From Chitinophaga vietnamensis (lineage in GTDB: Bacteria > Bacteroidota > Bacteroidia > Chitinophagales > Chitinophagaceae), in the NCBI RefSeq assembly GCF_902167635.1, contig NZ_CABHMS010000001.1, positions 930,001 to 994,000 of the forward strand: DNA of 64,000 nt, in the 5' to 3' direction. The notes under the pieces were generated by a model. The model made no database searches. It saw nothing but the letters and a program-made list of their open reading frames with translations, and was not told the DNA's origin. Positions 51,991-61,175 of this stretch are shown piece by piece. Positions within the stretch are counted from its first letter, which is position 1. Each line of letters starts with the position of its first letter. The position numbers and the translations under genes are program-made.

Positions 51991-52206
51991 ATGAAAAAAG
52001 TATTTGTATTCGCAGCTGCTGCCAGCCTGTTCTTCGTAGCTTGCAATGGTGGTAAATCTACTACTACTGATTCTACTGCTGCTCCAGTTGACACTGTAAC
52101 TGCTGCTGCTCCTACAGCTGCTCCTGTTGCTGATTCAGCTGCTAAAGTTGACACTGCTGCTCACGCTGCTGCTCCTGCTGCTGATTCAGCTGCTGCTAAA
52201 AAGTAA
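51991..52206 (+). CDS. Small Ala-rich lipoprotein
   Basis: 71 residues. The lipoprotein signal VFVFAAAASLFFVAC gives lipidated Cys18. The mature 54 residues are about 37% Ala with Thr, Pro, Asp and Ser, no aromatic residue and one His, and repeated ADSAA and AAP units. Ala is coded almost only by GCT, unlike the mixed GCC/GCG/GCA of neighbours, which points to high expression. It has its own promoter and terminator. Likely an unstructured surface or periplasmic spacer lipoprotein; function unknown. The reverse-strand open frame here is a shadow. Confidence 0.75.
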   Translation: MKKVFVFAAAASLFFVACNGGKSTTTDSTAAPVDTVTAAAPTAAPVADSAAKVDTAAHAAAPAADSAAAKK

Positions 52207-52244
52207 GAGATTATTAGTATAATAATATCTTTCTTGCAAGAAAT

Positions 52245-52277
52245 AAAAAATGTCCCGTCATTGGCGGGACATTTTTT
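52245..52277. terminator. Bidirectional terminator
   Basis: AAAAAATGTCCCG (52245-52257) pairs with CGGGACATTTTTT (52265-52277). It ends the lipoprotein on the plus strand and the beta-helix gene on the minus strand. Confidence 0.9.
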
Positions 52278-52289
52278 ATTTTATATAGG

Positions 52290-54617
52290 TTAAACAGCAT
52301 TGCCTGTCATATCTTTCCAGTTGGCGCCCCACCAGATGATTTTCTTTTGTATAGTGAGATCCAAGAATTCCAGTCCTGCGGGCTGTGCCACCGGCCTTTC
52401 AGCGGAGGCTCCTGAGACAGGTGATACAACCAGGTTGGCGCTGCCGATCTTGTTACAGATACGCATTGGTGCTTGGTCATTTCTGTTGGTGATGCTATTA
52501 TTGATGATATTATTTAGTCCCATAAATACCGTGAAAGCCGGGAACTCAATAGAATTGAAGGTAAGATCGGAAATAAATGAATTGCTGATCATATTGCAAT
52601 GTTCCAACTGCAGAGAGGTAGAGGATGGGTCAAATCCGTAGATACCAAATCCATTTCCTTCGAAAATATTGTGTGTAATATCACATTTAGACAACAGTGC
52701 GTTAATCAGCAGCAATCTGTTTTTAAAGAGATTCTGTGTAATATGTAAATAGTTATGGGTGCCTTTGAGGCTCACCGACGCCATGAAAGTATTACCACGA
52801 ACATCAGATTCCACCAACAGATTATTCAGTACCGTTTCCCCATAAACGATGTTGCCGGTGATATTGGCAGCAACATTAGTGTTGGTGAGCAGACTGATCT
52901 TGCCTATTGCAGAATTATTGATGATACTGATTTTACTGTTTTGGGTGGCAGTAGGGGACCAGTTCCACATAAATTCCAATGTAGGTGCATAGTTGCGGGC
53001 GACGTGTACATCGAGAGTCCCATTGATCATATTGATTTTACCGGCCTGCACGACGTTGTTGTCGCTGATGAGTAAACTGGAATCCGTATTGCCATATTCT
53101 CCTCGCTGATTAAAAAGATCTCCTGAGCATATAATGGCGGGATTATTAGCGATAACGATCTGTTTGGGCAATTTGAAGAAATTAGTACCGGTGAAGACTT
53201 CGCCGTTGTAGCCCATTACAAATTCTCTACAAGTCACATTGTTTCCTGTCACATGGAGATATTCGCAAGGCCGGGAAGCACTGTTGGTATTAAGGTAAAT
53301 AAAATCACTGAGGGGAGCGTGATGCATGTTATCCTTGATATTGATCACTGCATCATTGCTATTGGTAATGATGCTGATGGTGGCAGTGGTATCGTTGGCT
53401 GTATCGGCAGCTATATAAGTGTTACCTGAGTATTCGAAGTACGGTTTCTCGGTATTATATTGCGCTATAGCAAACCTACACAACTGGAACGCACCGTCAC
53501 CGGTGGCGCGCTTTCTGAATGAGAAGCGGTTGTTGGTAACAAGTGCGGACTGATGATTTTCCACCCAGATAAATCCAGGCGGATTAAAGCCTTTCAATCT
53601 GTCGGAATTAGCGATAAAGCTATTTTCACTGATTAGTATCCTGCTTTCCGGAAGGCTACTTGTGTTGTAATGATCGGCGCCTATGCTTAATCCGCTGCTA
53701 TTCTCAAACAGGTTGTTGATAACATTCATTTTGTTGCCTAGTAATGAAATGGGCTGTCCAAACTGCCACGCGTATTTCGTGGTGGTGAAATCTTGAGGGG
53801 TTTCTACGCCTTTGGCATCTACAAGTACAAATTGATCTGGCATTAATGCGATATTATAGAATCTGTTTCCTTCTATATTCAGTCCTCTATTTGTCCATTG
53901 CGCATCGCCCCATATTTGCACGCCACAGTCCACAAAGCAATCGTCGTGAATATTGTTTCCGATGAAGTCCACATCGCACTGAACAAGCTGGAAAATGGCC
54001 ACGCCATAAACAGCAGTGATATCGCAATGGTGTATGTTAACGATATTACAGCCGGAGAAGGTGAAGATATAACCTGCTTGCCCGGAAACGGTAAATTGAT
54101 ACAATTTTGTTTGGTCATAATGATCACTAAACTTTAGTACGGCGGGTAAGCTATTCCTTACGTTTACCTAAAAATCTACCAGTGGACAACTAATAAATGT
54201 GATCATGTCTCCGGTTGTAAAACGCTTGTTCAGAAAGCCATCAGGCGCCGAAGAAATAGTAATGCGTTTGTTGCTAATGGTTACAGGCGCGGTAATGGCG
54301 TAGTCGCCTTTGTCGATATAAACATTATCGGAAAAGGTGAGGCATTGTTGAATGGCAGCCGTATCGTCATTGGTACCATTGCCTTTAGCACCAAACCATT
54401 TCACGTTGATGGCGCCACTATATACTCTTTTCCATCTGCCGCTGGCAATACCATTTGCCTGTATCACAGTACCTCTGTTATCTGTTTCCATACTGGTGTC
54501 GTCCCAATAAAAATCGCCACCACCGCCATCTCCAGGGGTATAATAGCCCAGCACGTTCCTTAATTCCATAGATGTTCCGCCTGCGTTTTTCAGCGCGGCA
54601 ATAGATGTTACTGTCAT
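52290..54617 (-). pseudogene. Pectate-lyase-like right-handed beta-helix protein interrupted by one in-frame TAG
   Basis: The first part (54617-54168, 149 residues) holds the Pectate_lyase_3 start VKWFGAKGNGTNDDTAAIQQCL and ends CPLVDF-TAG at 54170-54168. The same frame continues without another stop: 21 residues (VNVRNSLPAVLKFSDHYDQ and on), then 604 residues beginning at 54104, to the stop at 52290. The continuing part has many N-x-I/V-turn rungs of a parallel beta-helix. The total would be about 775 codons, like tailspike or polysaccharide-binding helices. No frameshift is needed, only the TAG. No signal peptide is seen. Either a recent nonsense mutation, readthrough, or a sequencing error. 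Confidence 0.85.
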
Positions 54618-54682
54618 ACTTTTTTGGGGTTTTAAATAAAAGTATGCCGTTGTTGCGCATTGGATATACGCAGCCTTGATGT

Positions 54683-55555
54683 TTAATCTTCCAGGATAGA
54701 AGAGAGATTCATCAGCTCATCCTGCTTATACGCGTCTTTATCATCGCGGAAGCATTTGGAAAGCTCTTCGAGCAGAAATTGTATAATGCGTTTGTTGGAT
54801 TGCGGTTTGAAATAGGCAGGCACAGAAGGCACGGAAACGCGCTTCAGGTAAGTGTCTACATCCTGCTGTGTGTAGATCTGTCCTTGAATGGGATCAATGA
54901 AAAAGAGGATGCGGTGATCGCTGCTGGCTACGGGCTCGTCGAAATCGATGAAGGAATCGAAATAGGCGAGAATGAACTGTCGCGGGATATTCACGGCATA
55001 CACCGGCAGATCCAGCATGGTGCAAAGGCTTTGGTAGATGACGCCGTTGGTAACAGGATTTCCTTTTTTAGATTCTATTACCTGGTTGATGAAGAACTGG
55101 TTTTTGCGCTGGTACGATACTTCTTCGCCTTTCAGCCCAAAATAATTATAGATCATGCTGTTGAGCACATTGATCTGTTCCAGTGGTGTGAGGTAGTTAT
55201 TCAGTTCAAGCCAGATGTTGCGTTTGATGCGGTCTATTTCCGTCATCACCTGTCCGGCGCTGAGGTCGGGGAATTGGTACCTGGCCGCCAGGATAGCGCC
55301 CTGGAGCAGGTCTTGCGCGGCAGACAGGCCCCATTCACGCAGGGCTGCTTGCAGATCCTGGTAGTGAACCCGGTGGATCAGCAATTCTATCCTTTCCTGT
55401 ATAGACTCGTCAATCGTATTCTCCCACAAATTCTCCAGGTTCGGAATAATATCTTTGCCGTACAATAATATCTTATTGGCAACGGTGTCAAATACTTCCT
55501 GATCAGGATCATCCAACAGGTGGAACAAAGCGTTTATTTCTCTGTTTTCGTGCAT
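54683..55555 (-). CDS. SirB1/Transglut_core2 family protein
   Basis: 290 residues. An N-terminal HEAT-like helical part (1-75, DPDQEVFDTVANKIL) precedes the SirB1 core: NYFGLKGEEVSYQRKNQFFINQVIESKKGNP, GVIYQSLCTMLDLPVYAVNIPRQFIL and FIDP. This is a transglutaminase-like fold whose members are uncharacterised; the catalytic Cys found in true transglutaminases is not evident at the GNPV position, although a Cys follows in YQSLC. Function unknown. It lies 65 nt from the beta-helix start on the same strand. Confidence 0.75.
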   Translation of the reverse strand: MHENREINALFHLLDDPDQEVFDTVANKILLYGKDIIPNLENLWENTIDESIQERIELLIHRVHYQDLQAALREWGLSAAQDLLQGAILAARYQFPDLSAGQVMTEIDRIKRNIWLELNNYLTPLEQINVLNSMIYNYFGLKGEEVSYQRKNQFFINQVIESKKGNPVTNGVIYQSLCTMLDLPVYAVNIPRQFILAYFDSFIDFDEPVASSDHRILFFIDPIQGQIYTQQDVDTYLKRVSVPSVPAYFKPQSNKRIIQFLLEELSKCFRDDKDAYKQDELMNLSSILED

Positions 55556-55680
55556 GTCATCTTAATGAGCAATGATCAATCTCCGCATGCGATCCTACAG
55601 GCAAATTTAAATAATAAATAAAGTGAATGCGCAGCAGTTGCTTTACTTATTTTTTCCCCCACGTTGGCCCCACACGGTTA

Positions 55681-58032
55681 TCAGGCTTTCTTTTTTCTCG
55701 GCGGCGCTTTCTTTTTCGGCGGATTGGCTTTGGCTTCTTCAATGATGGCCTTGGCATCTTCTACCGTCAGGTCAGCGGCGTGATCGATCTTTTCTTTGGG
55801 TATCTTGTAGTTCTTCAGGCCTTGCTTGATGTAAGGACCATAAGGACCTCTCAATACCTGTATCTTTTCTTTTTCAAAAATCTTGATGGTGCGTTCGTCT
55901 TTTGCAGCGCGCTTTTCCACGATCAGCGGGGCTATTTCATCCAGCTCCACCGTGTATGGGTCCATTTCCTTTTTGAGGGAATAGAATTTTTTATCGTGCT
56001 GCGCGTACGGACCGAAGCGGCCTATGTTCACCACTACGTCGGTGCCTTCAAAGAGGCCGAGGTTGCGGGGCAGTTTAAACAGCTCCATGGCCTCTTCCAG
56101 CGTGATGGTCTCTATGCTTTGCGTTGCTTTCAGTTTGGCGAAGCGCGGCTTCTCTTCATCTTCCACCTTACCGATCTGGATCATCGGGCCATAGCGTCCC
56201 ATGCGGGCTACGATGGGCTTGCCGGTGGATTCCTCGATGCCCAGCTGGCGTTCGCCTTTTACGCGTTCCGCATTTTCCAGCGTGTTTTCCACATCCTTAT
56301 GGAAAGGACTGTAGAATTCTTTGAGCATCTTGTTCCATACTTTTTTGCCGTTGGCAATCTCGTCAAATTCCTCTTCAATCTTCGCAGTGAAGCCATAGTC
56401 CATCACGGAGTTGAAGTACTGGTTGAGGAAATCGGTGACGATCATGCCAAGGTCGGTAGGGAACAGTTTCGCTTTTTCGGCGCCGGTATTTTCGTTGTCG
56501 GTTTGTTTGTTGATCTTGTCTGCCTTCAGGATCAGGATGCGGAACGCTCTTTTCACGCCTTCCTTATCTCTTTTTTCCACATAACCACGTTTTTGAATAG
56601 TGGTGATGGTGGGCGCATAGGTAGACGGGCGGCCGATTCCCAGCTCTTCGAGTTTTTTCACCAGACTGGCTTCCGTGTATCTCGGTGCAGGACGTGAGAA
56701 GCGTTCGGTAGCTTTCATTTCCTTCAGGTCGAGCGATTGTTTCACGGAAAGCGGCGGCAGTGAGCCTTCCTGAGCCTCGTCTTCATTCACATCTTCATCA
56801 TCATGGCTTTCCATATATACTTTGAGGAAGCCGTCGAATTTCAGCACTTCACCGCTGGCGGTCAGCTCTTCATGGTTGGTGGAGATATCGATTTTGGCGA
56901 TGGTCTTTTCCAGTTCTGCATCGGCCATCTGGCTGGCGATGGTACGTTTCCAGATGAGCTCATAGAGGCGACGGGTATCGCTGTCGTCTACAGAGGCATT
57001 TTCCATATAAGTGGGGCGGATCGCTTCGTGCGCTTCCTGAGCCGATTCGTTCTTGTTCTTGAACTTGCGGTGTTGATGGTAACGCTCGCCGTAGTTGCCG
57101 ATGATCGCTTTCTGGATATCGGCGATGGCGGTATCGGAGAGGTTCACCGAGTCCGTACGCATGTAGGTGATATTACCGCTTTCATACAGCTTCTGCGCCA
57201 GCAGCATGGTTTTAGACACGCTGTAGCCCAGCTTGCGGCTGGCTTCCTGTTGCAGGGTAGAGGTGGTGAAAGGGGCTGCCGGCGTTTTTTTGCCGGGCTT
57301 TACCTGGATATCTTTTACCGTATAGGCGGCGCCGATACACTGCTGAAGAAATTTCTCCGCATCTTCGGCGGTCTTGAATTTATTGGGTCCTTCTGCTTTG
57401 AAAGAGATGTTCTTTCCATTGATGTCCTTACCGGTGAACCAGGCTTCTACTTTAAAGGTGCTGGTAGCGTTGAAGGCGTTGATCTCTCTTTCTCTCTCTA
57501 CGATCAGCCTTACCGCTACTGATTGTACACGGCCGGCAGAGAGGGAATTGCGCATGCTCATCTTGCGCCACAGTACGGGGGAGAGCTCGAAACCCACGAT
57601 GCGGTCCAGTATGCGGCGGGCCTGCTGGGCGTTCACGCGGTCCATATCCAGCTTGCGCGGATGTTGTACGGCGGCCTCGATGGCAGGCTTGGTGATCTCA
57701 TGAAAAACGATGCGCTTGGTACTCTTTGGATCGAGGCCCAATACCTCGCACAGATGCCAGGAAATGGCCTCCCCTTCACGGTCCTCATCCGTTGCCAGCC
57801 ATACCTCATCGGTATCCTTCGCCAGCTTCTTCAGGTCTTTTACTACCTTTTCCTTATCTTCCGGTATCACATATTTAGGCTTGAAATTATTATCAATGTC
57901 AATCCCCATGTCATCCTTCTCCAGGTCACGGATATGACCGAAGCAGGATTTGACTTCGAAGTCCTTGCCCAGGATCTTTTCAATGGTCTTGGCCTTGGCC
58001 GGGGACTCAACTATAACTAAATTTTTTGCCAT
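55681..58032 (-). CDS. topA: DNA topoisomerase I
   Basis: Relaxes negative supercoils. 783 residues. TOPRIM domain LVIVESPAKAKTIEKIL with the metal motif TDEDREGEAISWHL (about 92-105), SAGRVQSVAVRLIVERE, active-site Tyr in GNITYMRTDS (about 290). The C-terminal part lacks four-Cys zinc fingers and has repeats of the type GRYGPMIQIGK, GRFGPYAQHD, GPYGPYIKQG, then a Lys/Ala/Pro tail. ATG 58032 (MAKNLVIVESPAK) is used; the open frame extends upstream only through intergenic repeat. Confidence 0.95.
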   Translation of the reverse strand: MAKNLVIVESPAKAKTIEKILGKDFEVKSCFGHIRDLEKDDMGIDIDNNFKPKYVIPEDKEKVVKDLKKLAKDTDEVWLATDEDREGEAISWHLCEVLGLDPKSTKRIVFHEITKPAIEAAVQHPRKLDMDRVNAQQARRILDRIVGFELSPVLWRKMSMRNSLSAGRVQSVAVRLIVEREREINAFNATSTFKVEAWFTGKDINGKNISFKAEGPNKFKTAEDAEKFLQQCIGAAYTVKDIQVKPGKKTPAAPFTTSTLQQEASRKLGYSVSKTMLLAQKLYESGNITYMRTDSVNLSDTAIADIQKAIIGNYGERYHQHRKFKNKNESAQEAHEAIRPTYMENASVDDSDTRRLYELIWKRTIASQMADAELEKTIAKIDISTNHEELTASGEVLKFDGFLKVYMESHDDEDVNEDEAQEGSLPPLSVKQSLDLKEMKATERFSRPAPRYTEASLVKKLEELGIGRPSTYAPTITTIQKRGYVEKRDKEGVKRAFRILILKADKINKQTDNENTGAEKAKLFPTDLGMIVTDFLNQYFNSVMDYGFTAKIEEEFDEIANGKKVWNKMLKEFYSPFHKDVENTLENAERVKGERQLGIEESTGKPIVARMGRYGPMIQIGKVEDEEKPRFAKLKATQSIETITLEEAMELFKLPRNLGLFEGTDVVVNIGRFGPYAQHDKKFYSLKKEMDPYTVELDEIAPLIVEKRAAKDERTIKIFEKEKIQVLRGPYGPYIKQGLKNYKIPKEKIDHAADLTVEDAKAIIEEAKANPPKKKAPPRKKKA

Positions 58033-58080
58033 GTATGCTTCTTTAATAGGAATACGAATTTTGCAAGTATATAAAATATT

Positions 58081-58206
58081 TCTCGCAAACTCACAAAGCT
58101 GCAAAGTCGCAAAGTTTTTTTCTTTATTTACAGAAGATTTATATAGATTATAAATTTTATATATAAAATCTTTGTTGCTTTGCTCCTCTGCGAACTTTGC
58201 GCGCAA
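58081..58206. repeat. Family C repeat in a divergent promoter region
   Basis: TCTCGCAAACTCACAAAGCT and GCAAAGTCGCAAAG on the left face CTTTGTTGCTTTGCTCCTCT and GCGAACTTTGCG on the right. The centre is A/T-rich and also self-complementary around TTTATATATAAA. It lacks the GGGCGAAGCCC core. It lies between topA and the DUF2520 gene, both starting outward, so it cannot be a 3' terminator here. Confidence 0.85.
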
Positions 58207-58223
58207 CTCAAAAAACCTGATCC

Positions 58224-58997
58224 ATGGAAATTGTAATCGTTGGCACCGGGAATATAGCCCACTGCTTTGGTCATCTACTGAAACTACACGGCCACCAGAT
58301 CAAACAGATCGTGAGCCGCAACCGGCAACATGCAGAAGAGCTGGGCGAAATGTTACATGCTCCCTTCACCGACGACCTGCTGGATATTAATATGGAAGCA
58401 GACATGTACCTGCTGGCGGTGAGCGACGGAGCCATCCCCGAGCTGAACGACCAGCTGCGCCTCGGCAGGCGCATGGTGGCGCATACCGCCGGCGCAGTGC
58501 CACTCGGCGCCATCTCAAAAATATCCACACATACTGGCGTGATCTATCCCCTGCAATCTATCCGCAAGGAAATTAAAACATACCCGCCCATCCCCATCAT
58601 GCTGGAAGCCAGCAGCGATGAGGTATTGCGCCGACTGCAAGCCCTGGCACAGAGCATCGCTTCCCGCATTGAAGTGGTGAACTCGCACCAACGCCTGCAA
58701 TATCATCTCACCGCCGTGCTGTGCAACAACTTCACCAACCACCTCATTGCGCAAGCCAAAGCCTTCTGTGATAAAGAGCAGCTCGACTTCACCCTGCTGC
58801 AACCTATTATTAAGGAGACCTTCGACCGCCTCGAGAAATATCCGCCGGAATCAGTACAAACCGGCCCGGCCCTGCGCCGCGATGAAGCGACCATGAACCT
58901 GCACCGCGGCCTGCTCGCGGATAATGAATACCTGCAGCTGGTGTACCAGGTGATGTCCGACAGCATCTCCCAGTTTCATCAGCGGCAACAACAGTAA
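58224..58997 (+). CDS. Rossmann-like and DUF2520 domain protein
   Basis: 257 residues. Rossmann start MEIVIVGTGNIAHCFGHLL, then LLAVSDGAIPEL, HTAGAVPL, GVIYPLQSIRK and the DUF2520 helical half with LTAVLCNNFTNHLIAQA and TGPALRRDEATMNLH. It resembles NADP-dependent ketopantoate/F420-type reductases; some relatives are linked to pantothenate or cofactor pathways, but the reaction is unproven. First gene of a four-gene operon. Confidence 0.8.
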   Translation: MEIVIVGTGNIAHCFGHLLKLHGHQIKQIVSRNRQHAEELGEMLHAPFTDDLLDINMEADMYLLAVSDGAIPELNDQLRLGRRMVAHTAGAVPLGAISKISTHTGVIYPLQSIRKEIKTYPPIPIMLEASSDEVLRRLQALAQSIASRIEVVNSHQRLQYHLTAVLCNNFTNHLIAQAKAFCDKEQLDFTLLQPIIKETFDRLEKYPPESVQTGPALRRDEATMNLHRGLLADNEYLQLVYQVMSDSISQFHQRQQQ

Positions 58998-59036
58998 TTA
59001 ATAAGTGGTGTCTTCTTCGTATTTTCGCCCCCGACT

Positions 59037-59558
59037 ATGAACGTATTATCGCTTTTTAAGCCCATCACCACCTTTGTGCTGGATGTAGACGGCGTACTCA
59101 CGGATGGCACCCTGCAATTGTTGCCCGGTGGTGAGATGTCGAGGAAAATGAATATCAAAGACGGCTATGCCATGCAACTGGCTATGAAGAAAGGTTACCG
59201 CGTAGTGATCATCTCCGGCGGCAGATCAGAAAGTGTAGTGAGCAGGTTGCAAGGACTGGGCATCAAAGATATCTATACAGGCATCACCGATAAAAAGGAA
59301 AAGCTGCAGGACTATGTTTTTGAACACGATTTACGTTGGGATGAGATATTGTACATGGGAGATGATATCCCGGATTATCAGGTAATGCAGCTGGTATCAT
59401 TGCCGGTATGTCCTGCTGATGCTGCCGCAGAGATCAAAAGTATCTCCCGTTATATTTCCCCTCAACCCGGCGGCCATGGCTGCGTGCGCGACGTGATGGA
59501 AAAAGTGCTGAAGCTCAATGGCCATTGGCTGATGGACGAAGGTATTGCCTCGAAATAA
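59037..59558 (+). CDS. kdsC: KdsC-type HAD phosphatase (KDO-8-phosphate phosphatase)
   Basis: Removes phosphate from KDO-8-P in lipopolysaccharide core synthesis. 173 residues, cap-less C0 HAD: nucleophile motif LDVDGVLTDGTLQL (16-29), motif II IISGGRSESV, motif III-IV YMGDDIPDYQVM, and the short tail HGCVRDVMEKVL that in KdsC reaches the neighbouring subunit. 39 nt after DUF2520. Could also be another short-chain HAD sugar phosphatase, but the tail favours KdsC. Confidence 0.85.
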   Translation: MNVLSLFKPITTFVLDVDGVLTDGTLQLLPGGEMSRKMNIKDGYAMQLAMKKGYRVVIISGGRSESVVSRLQGLGIKDIYTGITDKKEKLQDYVFEHDLRWDEILYMGDDIPDYQVMQLVSLPVCPADAAAEIKSISRYISPQPGGHGCVRDVMEKVLKLNGHWLMDEGIASK

Positions 59559-59576
59559 TAAAAGAATCAAGAAACT

Positions 59577-60518
59577 ATGAAGCTCTGGGCCGCATTTTTC
59601 AGACTGGTGAGGTATCCCAATCTATTGTACATTGCCCTTACCCAGTTCCTCTTGCAATATTGTGTAGTGGAACCAGTGCTGCGCAGCACGGGGGAAATGC
59701 CTTCCCTCACCGTGCCGCAGTTCGTGCTGCTATGCCTCTCCACCGTACTGGTGGCTGCCGCAGGATATATCATCAACGACTATTTTGATATCAATATAGA
59801 TATCATCAACAAACCGGAGAAGATGGTGCTGGACAAGATCATCAGCCGGCGCTGGGCCATGGCATGGCACACCATTTTCAATATGACCGGCGTATCGCTC
59901 GGGTTTATTGTGGCCTGGAAAACAGGACAGATCTACCTCGGCTTCACACAGGTGATCTGTTCTCTCTTGTTGTGGTTCTATTCCACCTCTTTCAAAAGAC
60001 AGGTACTCATCGGCAATGTGATCATCTCGCTGCTCACCGCGCTGGCTGTGGTGGTGGTAGGCTTCTACGAAAAGCAGATCTATGAAAGCTTTGAGGCTAT
60101 CATGTCGCCAACGGGCCGCAAGCTGATACAGATCATCGGCGTATATGCGCTCTTTGGTTTCGTGATCTCGATGGTGCGTGAAATTGTGAAAGACCTGGAA
60201 GATATGATTGGCGACAGCAAAGATGGTTGTCGTACCATTCCCATCGTTTGGGGCGTGTTGCCGGCGAAGCGCCTGTGCAATGCTTTCCTGCTGATCCTGT
60301 TTGTAACGATACTGGCGGTAGAAGTGCGCGTATGGCTGCTGGGCTGGTATGTAGCAGTGATCTACCTGCTGTTGTTCGTACAACTGCCATGCCTATACGT
60401 TTATCAGCAATTGAAAAAGGCGCATCTGCCGGAGCATTATCATAAGGTCAGTGCTGTTGTGAAGCTGATCATGCTCACTGGTATCTTATCCATGATATTC
60501 TTTAAAATATTTTTGTAG
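59577..60518 (+). CDS. UbiA-family prenyltransferase
   Basis: An inner-membrane enzyme of 313 residues with about eight helices. First Asp-rich motif NDYFDINIDIINKP (about 83-96) and second VREIVKDLEDMIGDSKDG (about 202-219), which bind Mg and a prenyl diphosphate. Relatives in Bacteroidota are often labelled geranylgeranylglycerol-phosphate geranylgeranyltransferase, but the acceptor (quinone ring, lipid or other) is not shown by sequence. 18 nt after kdsC; maf starts on the base after its stop. Confidence 0.85.
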   Translation: MKLWAAFFRLVRYPNLLYIALTQFLLQYCVVEPVLRSTGEMPSLTVPQFVLLCLSTVLVAAAGYIINDYFDINIDIINKPEKMVLDKIISRRWAMAWHTIFNMTGVSLGFIVAWKTGQIYLGFTQVICSLLLWFYSTSFKRQVLIGNVIISLLTALAVVVVGFYEKQIYESFEAIMSPTGRKLIQIIGVYALFGFVISMVREIVKDLEDMIGDSKDGCRTIPIVWGVLPAKRLCNAFLLILFVTILAVEVRVWLLGWYVAVIYLLLFVQLPCLYVYQQLKKAHLPEHYHKVSAVVKLIMLTGILSMIFFKIFL

Positions 60519-61088
60519 ATGTATAAAGGAGGACCTGTGATACTGGCTTCACAGTCGCCGCGCCGCAAGCAGCTGCTGGAGCAGGCCGGCATTTCATTCC
60601 AGGTGAAAGTGGCAGACACTGAAGAAACATTTCCGGCAGGGATGCCTATCCCGGATATACCGGTGCATATCGCGCGGCAGAAGGCAGATGCTATACAAGC
60701 GCTGAGCGATGCCAACGAAGTGATCATTGCCGCAGATACGGTAGTAGTACTTGACAGCGATATCATCGGCAAACCGAAAGACCGCGCCGATGCCATCCGC
60801 ATCCTCACAGCACTCAGTGGCCGCGAGCACCGCGTGATCACAGGTGTGATCATCCGCGGCAAAGGGAAAGAGCAGGCCTTCTCCAAAGAAACAGTGGTGC
60901 ATTTCAAGGCACTTACACAAGAGCAGATCATTTATTACGTAGACCATTTCAAACCCTTTGATAAAGCCGGCGCTTATGCCATACAGGAATGGATCGGTGC
61001 AGTGGGCATCGATCGTATCGATGGCTGCTTTTATAATGTGATGGGCCTCCCGGTAAGCAAGGTAGTGGAGGAGTTGGAAGCATTTTAA
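60519..61088 (+). CDS. maf: Maf-family nucleoside triphosphate pyrophosphatase
   Basis: House-cleaning enzyme that hydrolyses non-canonical or modified nucleotides (dTTP/UTP type). 189 residues: ILASQSPRRKQLLEQAG (9-25), AADTVVVLD, GKPKDRADAIRIL, SGREHRVITGV and DKAGAYAIQEW. Directly abuts the ubiA-like gene, last of the operon, followed by a stem-loop. Confidence 0.93.
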   Translation: MYKGGPVILASQSPRRKQLLEQAGISFQVKVADTEETFPAGMPIPDIPVHIARQKADAIQALSDANEVIIAADTVVVLDSDIIGKPKDRADAIRILTALSGREHRVITGVIIRGKGKEQAFSKETVVHFKALTQEQIIYYVDHFKPFDKAGAYAIQEWIGAVGIDRIDGCFYNVMGLPVSKVVEELEAF

Positions 61089-61095
61089 ACAACAA

Positions 61096-61117
61096 ACGGT
61101 GCAGAAAACTGCACCGT
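61096..61117 (+). terminator. Stem-loop after maf (no T-run)
   Basis: ACGGTGCAG, AAAA loop, CTGCACCGT (9-bp perfect). No U-tract follows, so termination strength is uncertain. Convergent hom begins its stop at 61176. Confidence 0.55.
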
Positions 61118-61175
61118 TGTAACATGGTTGGCTGCGCATCCTGCGCAAATGCAATACTGGTTGGTTTTTGCTGCT

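Noticed and set aside
52290-54617. Two separate beta-helix genes, or a frameshift
   Set aside because: Both parts are in the same frame with only one TAG between them, and neither part alone is a complete helix with a proper start; a split by nonsense codon explains it best.
58033-58206. N-terminal extension of topA
   Set aside because: The open frame upstream of 58032 is translated family C repeat; MAKNLVIVESPAK is the family start.
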